Below, in pieces: positions 11,440 to 22,600 of a stretch of DNA of 64,000 bases (position 1 is the stretch's first letter; every line of letters starts with the position of its first letter). Source of the DNA: Odontocerum albicorne. Taxonomy: Eukaryota; Arthropoda; Insecta; Trichoptera; Odontoceridae. The notes under the pieces were generated by a model. The model did no database searches. It was not told where the DNA came from and saw only the letters and a list, made by a program, of their open reading frames with translations. The position numbers were made by a program, and so were the translations under genes. Location: NCBI GenBank assembly GCA_949825065.1, contig OX463846.1, forward strand, positions 3,987,366 to 4,051,365. Reading direction: 5' to 3'.

Positions 11440-12440
11440 AAAGGAGAATTTGCAGACTACGCTGAAAAGATTTTTATTACAAAACAAATATGAAATTGTG
11501 TCACCAGTTAGTTTGTTTCAAATATCGAACCTATTTACTAACGTAAAAACTCCAGTCAAAGATATTTTAATCTTCTAAAATAATAGGGTATTTGCAGCCT
11601 AAGATAAAAACATTTTCATTACAATACAACTTTAAAATGGTGTCATCAGCTTATTTCAAATATGGAACTAATTTACTAAAATAAACACTCCAATCAAATT
11701 GATTTACTTTAATCTTAAAAGATAATAGGGTATTTGCAGCATACGGTGAAAACATTTATAAAATATTACAAGTGTAAAATGGTATCATCAACTTATTTCA
11801 AATATCGAACTAATTTACTAACGTAAAAACTCCAATGACAAATTATTTTAATCTTAAAAAAATAAAAGGATATTTGCAGCTTGCGGTGAAAACATTTTTA
11901 AAATAATGCAAATGTAAAATGGTATTATCAACTTATTTCAAATATCGAACTAATTTACTAACGTAAAAACTCCAATGACAAATTACTTTAATCTTAAAAA
12001 ACAATAGGATATTTGCGGCCTACGGTGAAAACATTTTTAAAATAATGCAAATGTAAAATGGTATCAACTTATTTCAATGCCGAACTAATTTACTAACGTT
12101 AAAACTCCAATGACAAATTACTTTAATCTTAAAAAAATAATAGGATATTTGCAGCTTGCGGTGAAAACATTTTTAAAATAATGCAAATGTAAAATGGTAT
12201 CAACTTATTTCAATGTCGAACTAATTTACAAACGTAAAAACTCCAACGATATATTACTTGAATCTTAAAAGTTATAGGATATTTGCAGCCTACAGTGAAA
12301 ACATTTTTAACATAATGCAAAAGTAAAATGGTATTATCAACTCATTTCAAATATGGAACTTATTTACTAACGTAAAAACTTCAATCAAATATTACATTTA
12401 TTAAAAAAAAGATTGGGTTTTTGCAGCCTATGTAAAAACG
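11440..12440. repeat. Tandem array, unit about 138 bp, about 7 copies
   Basis: The marker 'tatttgcagcct' recurs near 11589, 11731, 11871, 12010, 12146, 12280 and 12418, giving spacings of 134-142 bp. Units also share 'aaaacatttttaaaataatg' and 'ctaatttactaacgtaaaaa'. Copies differ by substitutions and small indels. Confidence 0.85.
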
Positions 12441-13610
12441 ATTGTATGTGAAATTGTACCAGCTTGTCTCAAATATATAATTTATTTTTTCCTTGCGGAT
12501 TAACTTCCAGATACGTTATTCTTCTAGATCATAACATATAATGTATGAAATTGTTTTTCTTTAGCTTTTAAACTACTTATTATTAATTCTTAAAAGACTA
12601 TAAAGCTAAGCGAAAATAGCGCATTTCAAATCTGATATACGAAAGGCAACATAAATTATACGTTCGTCACTGAAATAAAAAAAAATTGAACATATTTATT
12701 TAATTATGTGTAGTTATAATTTATTAAATTATATGTAGTGACAATTTATTTGATTATATCCAGTGGTAATTTATTAAATTATATATAGTGACAAAAAGGT
12801 CATAATAATTATTGTAAAATTTATTTATTGTATGTTCGAAATTCTGTCGTTTGATAAAAATAATTCATAAAATGACTAAAAAAATATTATTTAGAAATAT
12901 GTATATGTAAATATTACATTACAATAGATCATGTCAGTCGACTAGAACGGCAGTGCGAATTATAAAAGTTACGAGAATGGACAATGTGTATGATGACAAA
13001 ACGCTGCTGTAGATGTAGTTTCTTGAAATTTTAATAAATCAAATAGTGACATGAGACACCCTTAAATGTTTTTGTTTTATTTAATAAATTAATCTAGACT
13101 ACAAACATTTGCCAAAGGCTATACCTATGAGTATATACAAATTCATATCTTTAGAACTAATCTAAGTTATATATTATAACTATGAACTAACTTAATTTTA
13201 ATTTCCTACATGTATGCTGTTGTTTTATTTACAATAAGCTTAATATTTAATTTCTAAGAAATAGTTAACACCTTTATACTAATTTATAACAAGATAACAA
13301 TTCTTACAACTAATGATTTCAATGTTTATTGTTTAACACGTACTCGTACATGTCTTCAAGTTCAGGCTACTTGCATTCCATCACATTTACTCAGACCTTG
13401 GTCCTCCCTGCTAATACTGTAGGTGTACTAGTCAGACAACAGATAAACAATCTTGAATGTGATCAGTTTTTTTACTGAACAAAAATTATATATTTTCCAC
13501 TCTATATGATTATCAAGTTTCTTTATTTTTTTATTTATGTGGATTTTAGACATTGGTTAGCCGTCTTGTAAGTATTCTAATTTTATATTAATTCGTATTT
13601 TTATGTTACA
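12441..13610. other. Presumed upstream region of the carbonic anhydrase gene
   Basis: AT-rich sequence before the signal-peptide exon. Short repeats lie at 12700-12790 ('tttaattatatgtagt...'). No promoter element can be named with confidence. A possible acceptor (ttttatgttacag ending at 13611) just before the first coding exon suggests that a 5' UTR exon lies further upstream. Confidence 0.4.
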
Positions 13611-13628
13611 GATTTCTTAGCAAACGAT

Positions 13629-13674
13629 ATGAAGAAGAAAATCCTTTTTATTTTGTGTTTACATAACATAACAG
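13629..13674 (+). CDS. Carbonic anhydrase exon 1, signal peptide
   Basis: This encodes M-K-K-K-I-L-F-I-L-C-L-H-N-I-T plus one base: a basic start, a hydrophobic core and a small residue at the expected cleavage zone. The donor is CAG|GTAAAT at 13675. Only this donor keeps the frame, because reading on gives TAA at 13695. The ATG is the first in a suitable context after a possible acceptor at 13611. Confidence 0.7.
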
Positions 13675-16600
13675 GTAAATATTTTGTGTTTACATAACAA
13701 AACAGGTAAATATTTTGTGTTTACATAACATACCAGGTAAAAAAAAACTGTGTTTACATTACACAACAGGTAAATAAGTAATGTTTTAGATGTTATACAT
13801 ATAATTATGTATGTAAGTTATTTTGGTGTAATTTTTTTCCACATTGAAAAGCTCATATTTTGCTTTCTTTTATCAAATTATAGTTTGTTAAGGCCTATTA
13901 TTTCTTAATTTTTATAACAAAACTTAGAAAAATAAATTAATAGACAAATTAGTCGTTTATCTGCTCAAACAGATAAAATGTTTATCTTTTAGAATTGAAT
14001 TTTATTTTTATCAAACACTGTTTATTCCACTTTTTTGTGACGGTATAACCCTACCAGTTTCAAGGCTTTCCCCTCATCTTCAGAGGAGCACAAACAAGAC
14101 TAAATGCTGTTCGAACTGGTACCGATATACACGCTTCAACGGTTGGGGGCTGAGGGGTGAGGGAGGCATGGGACGATTTCGGTCAATTATGCTGACTTTG
14201 ATAATTTCTATGTAGGAAAGACAGGAAGATCTTTTGAAAAGAGATGTCGTGAACACAAATCCACCTTAACAAATCCTCTAATTTATTCTGAAATAGCTAA
14301 TCATTGTCACCGTGAAAACCATACTTTTTCTATCGATGAAGCTAAATTCTTACATATCAGTAGTAACGGAAATAAATTGGACAGCTTAGAAGCCCTAGAA
14401 ATTTTTAAGTCAGTACATCGATCCGAACATGTGGTGAACAGTTATATCCCAAAAAATCTCTCCGCTCTTGGCCGAAATCGTCGCATGCCTCCCTCAGCCC
14501 TCAGCCCCCAACCGTTGAAGCGTGTATATCGGTACCAGTTCGAACAGCTTTTAGTCTTGTTTGTGCTCCCCTGAAGATGAAGTGAAAGCCTTGAAACCGG
14601 TAGGGTTATACCGTCATAAAAAAGTGGAATAAACAGTGTTTGATAAAAATAAATTACAACGTCTTTAAACCTTCACAACGTTAATGCCTTATCTATAAAC
14701 AACATATCTTTTAGAATTGTCTTGCCTCATCATCTCGATGTTAAATTCAATGATTTATTTTGGTTTACGAGATGTATTTTTGCGTTTTATTATTTTGAAA
14801 CAAAGTTTGCCCGGTATTTTTTATCTTATTTAATTATATAATATATATGTTTTTTACATTTATCTTCCAGAAAAATGCCATTATAATTAAGGCAATTTTA
14901 TTATAGAAAAAGTATTGTTAATTAAAAAAAGTTGACAGTCTAGTTTAATTACATTTATGTTTAATTAATTTAAGACTCATGCTTGGTTATTTACACAAAA
15001 TTTGTCTATCGCTTGGAGTAGATTTTATGTACGGGAGTGAAACAAAGGATTGGTGTATTGCAGTGAAACATGGATGTGAAAAAGAACTAAAAGGAGCAAA
15101 AGAAATGCTATCGAAAGCTGTGCCCTGAAGTGACAGTGAACGGAATGAAGAGATTTAAGATGAATGTGATCTTAATACTGATATCTTAACCCTTTTAATC
15201 CCACGAATCCAACTGGTGTATGCGAAAAATCCCACGGGGCCAATCATCGGCCTCAAAGCTATCATACAAAATGTTTATGTTGAATAAAAAATTTTTTTTT
15301 ATGAAATATGAAAATTACTTATTATTTAACACTTTACAGAGTTTTTTCAACCAAATATTAACTAAGATAAAAAATAAAATATAAACTACTGTTTTTTTTG
15401 CCAAAAAATGCTTGGGATTTTTCGCACATTTTATGCAAACTATGCTGAGATTAAAAGGGTTAAATACGATAGAAAAAAGCATTCAAATGAAAAGATAAAA
15501 AGAAAATAACTTATTTTAATTGATAATAACTCGGCACATAATTTAACACGCGAGCTACAAAACGTTCTTGTTGTTTTTTTTACCTTTTAAATGGTTTGGG
15601 TACATGAAACGAATGAATGAAGAAAAACGAACAACAGGAGTATATATTAGGTCCTTACATATGAAATTGGCGTTTTGCCGTACTGGCAACTTTGATCTCA
15701 AATATCTTCTCTTTGGTTAGGAATACCAAATTCAAATTTATACAGCTATTTACTCAAGTATTTGTGTTTCGAAAATTATAATTCATTTGTTTTTTCCTCA
15801 ATTGTTTTTTTTCTTTGCGTCACTCAGTTTACAAAATGGAAAACTTGAAATATCGCGTTATTTACGAGTACGAGTTCCACCGTGGCACCAGTGCTGCAGA
15901 AACGGCTCGAAGGATTTATGATGTGTATGGCGACGGTGCTGCAAAAGAAAACACAGTGCGTTTTTGGTTCCAACGTTTTCGTTCTGGAAATTTCGACCTG
16001 CATAACAAGCCCCGTGGACGGCCGGAGACCAAAGTTGATAATGAAGAATTGAAAGCTATTGTGGAAGCGGATCCATCGCAAACCACGTCCGAGTTAGCTG
16101 CAGGCTGCGGTGTTAGTGATAAAACTGTTTTAATCCACTTGAAGCAAATTGGGAAGGTGAAAAAGCTTGAAAGGTGGGTACCTCACGAATTGAGTGAAGC
16201 AAATCAACAAACGCGCGTTGACTGCTGCGTTGCATTACTCAACCGGCACAATAATGAAGGGATTTTGAATCGAATCATTACCTGTGATGAAAAGTGGATC
16301 CTGTATGATAATCGGAAGCGCTCATCGCAATGGCTGAACCCTGCCGAACCAGCCAAACCATGCCCCAAGCGAAAATTTACTCCAAAAAATTTACTTGTGA
16401 GCGTTTGGTGGACTAGTGCTGGTGTCGTTCACTACAGCTTTCTTAAATCTGGCCAGACGATTACGGCAGATGTCTATTGTCAGCAACTGCAAACCATGAT
16501 GGAAAAGCTAGCAGCTAAACAACCGAGACTGGTTAATCGCTCTAGGCCACTGCTGCTTCATGATAACGCTAGACCACACACTGCACAACAGACGGCTACC

Positions 16601-19600
16601 AAATTAGAAGAGCTTCAATTGGAATGTCTAAGACATCCACCGTACTCTCCGGACCTTGCCCCAACAGATTACTATTTTTTTCGAAATTTGGATAACTTCT
16701 TGCAAGGGAAAAAATTCAACTCCGATGGGGCAGTCCAAACCGACTTCAAAGATTTTATTGATTCCCGTCCGAATGGTTTTTTTAGTAAAGGGATCGATGA
16801 ACAACCTATGAGATGGCAAAAGTGCATAAATAGCAATGGTACATACTTTGATTAAATAAATATATTATATTAAAAAAAAATCAACTTTATGTTCCTCCCA
16901 AACAAAACGCCAATTTCATATGTAAGGACCTAATAGTACAAATTGGAATAAAATACTAGATAGGGGAAGATTAAGACAAACATAGTTGAATCAAGACAAT
17001 AATATTTTGAAAGAAAGAATTGTAAAAAGTCTGTATGGATGTCAAAGTCAACTGTATGGATGTAGATTAGACGAATGTTATGTAATGTGATAGAAAAGTC
17101 TGGTCTTGCGTCATCTTTACCTACCCCGATAGGCAATCGGAGTGATAGTATGTGTTTGTAAAACAGACATTTTTAATAAAATATATTTTTTGTAGAATTT
17201 CACGACATGATATAAGAAAAAAAAATGTTATAGTACAAGCGACTTTGATTATGGTTAATGTTTCAGCATTTGTTATTCGCCTCAACGACACAAATGGGTT
17301 CTACGATAGCTCCACTGCAAAACTAGAAAAAATTAAGTTGAAATATCTTCAGGATAATCCAGACGTGTCGGATGATGAAGCTGTTAGATTGGAGAATGTA
17401 AGTACCTTTATATTATTCTCCTTTACATACTTTCTACGTTTGAAGATGGTGGAATTATTGGTAGGTAAAACGTTTGTCTTTTGATCCTTGTCTTTAAATT
17501 AAATTAATATATAATTCACAAACAAGAGTCAAAATAATTTTAACTTACTAGATGTAAAAGAGATTCAAAAAATATAATCCTGAGCCTACATTATATTTGT
17601 ACATTAACACTTGCCTTACTGTGCTAAAAAAATCCGCCAGCCACGGTGCTGGACGCTAAGCGTCCAGTGAAAAACGTATGTTTTAAATTAAAATTATGCA
17701 AAATCTGCTAGGTTATTTTTTGTAATTAGCTATAAAAATATTTTTAGTATGTATTAAAACGTCGAATTATCAAATTAAATATAAGTCCTGTTCACTCGCT
17801 ATCCATCACAGGGTGGCAAGTGTTAACCGCAAATCAAGATTTGACACTGTTGATAAATATGCGTGGAGTATCGGTCCAGCTTAACCCTACAGTGCGCAAT
17901 GATGCACATGTGAATCAACCAAAGTTTTTCTAAATATTTTTGTATTAAGTTGTATAAACAACGACTCACGCGCTGTTATTAATATGATACAATAATCTCA
18001 ATGAATGCTTTAAAACCACACAGGTTTAATAGAAAACTGTTTTACCGGTCAATTTGTCAGTTGAAGTTTAACTTGTTGCGCGTAGATGACTTTTGTGATT
18101 TGTTCCAGTTTGAAATCAAATTACTTTATTATTGGTGATCAAAGTAATCTTTTTTTTTCTTTTATTCATTAGTACATATTTGAAAAATAAGTGAAGTAAA
18201 ATATATAATTTCATTTATAACATATAATTAACTTAAAAAGGCGCAGTGATTCATATATGAACCATACTCTTTTTTTTTTTTAATATAAATATATAAAAAC
18301 AAAAAAAATGTTTTATTGTATTTTTCATGTTCCAGTACATATTTAATACATAAATATATTTTTATTTTTGAAATTAAAAAAAACGCGCATTGTAGGTTTA
18401 AGGACACCTTACTTCTCCATCTGATGAGTGGAGTTTATTTGTTGGAGATTTGATTGGGGTTGTGTAGAGAATAATACAAGGCAGAGACGAAGTTAAATAA
18501 TTTTACATATATTAATGGTATATATATTCACATATATTACATGTTAATATACTTATATATTCATTATTTCAGCCTTTCATATTATTTACACACAGAGAAT
18601 TAAAAGATATAAATTTATATACACGAAATAAATATGTAACAATATGATATGGGTGGGAATAACGATGTGACTTATATGAAATAAATTATGGATATATACA
18701 TAATAAGAATACATATACGGGTCAAATATTATTATAACGAATATTGAAGTAGGGAAATTTTCAGAATAACGAATATTTTTTTAATGAATCGAACGAACGT
18801 GTCTAAAAATTATGTTTGATTAATTCCGTTTCAATTTTCAGTTTAACGACGATAAATCAACGTGTTTAGATGACACAAGTAATATTCAACGAATAATCAA
18901 TGAATTTGGACGCTCAAACGAAAAGATAAAAAATATATAATTCACATCAAGGTGCATTTTTACCTCCATATTGCACAGTATTTAAACTTTTGAATGTGGT
19001 AATTATACTTGTAGTAAAAATGAATTATAGAAGAAGTTGAGGATTAAAATGGAGTTATATCTCCTGATATGAATGAAGCTGTGCAGAGAATGAAAAATGG
19101 AGTTATGCCTCCTGATATGATGAAGCCATGCAGAGAATGAAAAATGGAGTTATGCCTCCTGATATACTCGTAAATGAAGTTGTGCAGAGAATGAAAAATG
19201 GAGTTATGCCTCCTGATATGATGAAGCTATGCAGAGAATGAAAAATGGAGTTATGCCTCCTCATATGAATGAAGCTATGCAGAGAATGAAAGTGTTCCAT
19301 GATTATCGTCTATCATTTAGCACTGATGTCCTAGAAAATATATTTCAACAATTATGTATTTTGAATATGCAATAATAAATGCTGCTAAGAATAATTAAGT
19401 ATAATCAAAATAACATCATTTTTAGGAAAAAAATATTGCGTGTATTTGTACAGCTTTTTATTCAAAAATAAAACAGAATTTTCCACTATTCAGTATAACG
19501 AAATATTTCAATGGTCCCATGAATTTCGTTGTTAACCTTTCCCTTCCTGTGCTAAAAAAATCCGTGCGTTCCGGGGCTGTGTATTCAATACACATGTAAA

Positions 19601-22600
19601 AATGAGCTATTTAAAATAAAAAAATAAAAATATTCATAGCCAATCGATATAATTCATTAAATTTGAAGTCAAAAGTGATAATTATTGAAATTTAATTGCT
19701 GAAAACATGAAAAAAACATCGGCCGACGTTCACAAAACGACGTTCCCGAGAGCTACTGAAGCGAGCGAACTGAGATTCTATTTCTTGCGTTCCTATATAC
19801 CGAAGTAGAGTGAGAGTGAGACGTGAATAGCGTAGCTTCCTCACCCATAGTGGTTTTTTAGAATGAATATACCTATGTCACACGTTTAATTGTATTGGTG
19901 AATTTATTCCCGATTTTAACAAAATATTTCTGATGTGTCCGATAAGTGTTAATTATTATTAATATTATTTTTTTCATTCAATGCGTAAATGTATTACGGA
20001 GGAATACCTAAAATCCGAACCCAGTATTTATTATATTTATAGAGACATTAAAGTTTTTAGAAGCAATGTGTACTAGTTACACATCACAGGTAAGTAAGGG
20101 TTAAAGTCTCCCTCATCAAATAATAAAAAATATGTTTCTTTTTCCAGATAAATCAAGTGGCGGGTCCTTTCGAGATACGGAATGTAGTGTTATCCCCAAG
20201 AGCAAGTGAGTTTTTCCACTATTAATGATATAACGGTATTTATAAATATTTATCACTCTGTTATTTGAATTGCATCAGTGCTTAAAAACCGAATTACATT
20301 TTTTTTTTTCAAATTTTGATAAAACTATAATATAATTTTTAAACTTATGACTAAATAAATCATTTGGAATTTAAAAATTTGACTTAACAACTTGCTAATT
20401 TTATAATTTATTACAATAGTTTGAAAAGTCTAATTTTTAAATTCCAAACAATTTACTTATTTTTTCGCGATGTTATCTATGTTACATATTTTTTTTAAAG
20501 TTTTTTTATAACTCCGTTAAAAAGTATTAAAATTAAACAACTCAAAAGAGGAATTCCATGTAAATGTTTCCTTTTTTTTGTTTGCTCTTAAATCGGACAC
20601 ATCGCGGGATTTTTTTATTAAAATAAACATTAAAAGTTTTCAAAATTATAATTTTAGCCTCGTAATCTTCTATGAAAAATATTCTTCTATAAAAATTACA
20701 CAATATCATAAAACTCTTGAAGCGTTTGATAAAAATATTAAAAATGTGTCACTTACCAGTGTTTATGACACTAACAAAAATCTTTTTCAATTCGTTTAAA
20801 CCCTGTTTACATTATTTATTAATGTTTTTTTAACTAAGGTTGTTATGGCCTTTTGTAACGAAAACACTTTTAGAATTTCAACGTGTAGTTTTATTTGTAT
20901 AAAGGTTGAATTACATTTGAAGTATAATATTAACAGTATTATATAATAAGGGTGATGTTAATATCTTGGCGGCTTTAAGAATAATGATGCTGCCTCAGAT
21001 ATGACGTCTTATTTAAAGCAAAGATAACTATTCCACGACCCTTCAATAGATTAGAGAGGAAAGCGTAGGGTATGTTATCCTGTCAAATCAATATCAGTGA
21101 TTTATAACTCGTCGCAGCTTCTCCCATTTAGTGATATTAAATCTTTATTGAATTTGGGGAGATAACCGCCAGCGAGATAGTAAACTAAAAAATAAAACAT
21201 CGAGTAGGTCGACACTAAAGTAATAACGCTAAATCTAGTACATGATAAGCTTGACAAGGGTATAATATAACTTATAATATTTATTTGAATGTGGATAAGA
21301 TAACATCGGTGTTGGTGATTATACCGTGTTACAGATAATTCCAAATAGGTTCTTAGATAAGTGGTACATGCATAATATATTGAGGGTGAATGAGATAAGA
21401 ATATAAGATTAACATGTGCTGGCAGTAGAGAGATACATGACAAGGTTTTGACTTTGTGAAACTCCATGTTAAAATATTTAACACTTTTCTATTGCACAAT
21501 TTCATTAATTTCCGCTACACATGTTTCTATCTCCTATCCCGAGGCACTCTTCAGGCGTAATATTCCGTCTGAAAAGAAACTCAGGATAGGATGTAGAAAT
21601 ACATGTAGCGAACAGTAATGTTGTTAGTGGAATAACAAAGTAATTTTTTTAATTTTATATTTGAAGTAGAATTATTATTCGAGTAAAGATTCAATAATTT
21701 TCCTAGAATGTATATTCCTACTATTTGAGAATTGAGAATAATCAATATCAGGTCATTATTTTGCAATGAAGATTTCAATTTAAAATTAGGATAGTGAATG
21801 GTCAAGAGCTTTTTATTATATATGATTATTTCTGTTTTATAATGTTGAGACAAACGCCTTGAAGATATCCACATTGGAGCATGACTTGAAATGTGGATAT
21901 CAAAGATAATTTGGACAGACTTAATGAGCAACTCCAATGACTTCATTAAAGCTGAAACCTAAAGGGTTCACTTGTATTAAAGTTCGTAATTTAGGGTGAT
22001 GTCTTACGTGATGAAGTACCTCATAATTGAGAAGAAGTATGGGGGCTGAAGAGGTACTTAATGAAGACAAATGTAATGGATTCACAAACATCAGCGGCTT
22101 TACTGAATTGTGAGTTTTTTTGGGGCTGATTCATCTCGTCGAAGACAGAGAGGGGTTGCTCCGGCGAAGACTAGTTTCTCTGAAAATACCTTCGCTGTGT
22201 TGTCCATATAAAGGCTTTTAACACAAATAATTGAAAACTTGGGTTTATTGACAGCGAGATTCAAAATGCGATTTTGAAAATACTATTAATGTTGCATATT
22301 TCGCTGACATACCAGTTGTCACTTTCCTACAGTACAATAGTTTGGGGGGATACACTATAATAATACAAAACACATACTTCAGGTATTCTAAAAATTGATT
22401 ATAAAAATTATTTTCTCTGCGTTATCCAACAAATAAACTCATCAAGAAGTATTGAGTTCTTAACGTAACCAACTTACATCTCAAAGCGCGTACAGAGGTG
22501 CATGGGCGCGAAGTAATATGCTGAAAATCCCAAAAATCTCCCCGCTGCTGGCCGAGATCGTCTCATCCCTCCGTTCACCCCCAGTCGTCAACCCGAATGT

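Larger units (their letters stand above)
14005..14705 (+). mobile_element. Penelope-like element, copy B, flanked by inverted pLTRs
   Basis: Bases about 14005-14185 are the reverse complement of about 14465-14650, with few differences. Between them lies a 5'-truncated endonuclease frame. Both arms carry the hammerhead-like core. The element sits in intron 1 of the carbonic anhydrase gene. Confidence 0.8.

Noticed and set aside
15815..15835. Seven-codon N-terminal extension of the mariner transposase
   Set aside because: It needs a TTG start. The ATG at 15836 gives the normal mariner N-terminus and length.
15863..15870. TACGAGTA inside the mariner gene as evidence for TA insertion
   Set aside because: It is in conserved transposase coding sequence (Y-E-Y-E-F) and is most likely ordinary coding, so it should not count towards the insertion model.
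21102..21946. Two reverse-strand open frames of 121 codons as host genes
   Set aside because: No conserved motif, AT-driven composition, and the second overlaps a PLE palindrome. Random open frames of this size are expected in such sequence.
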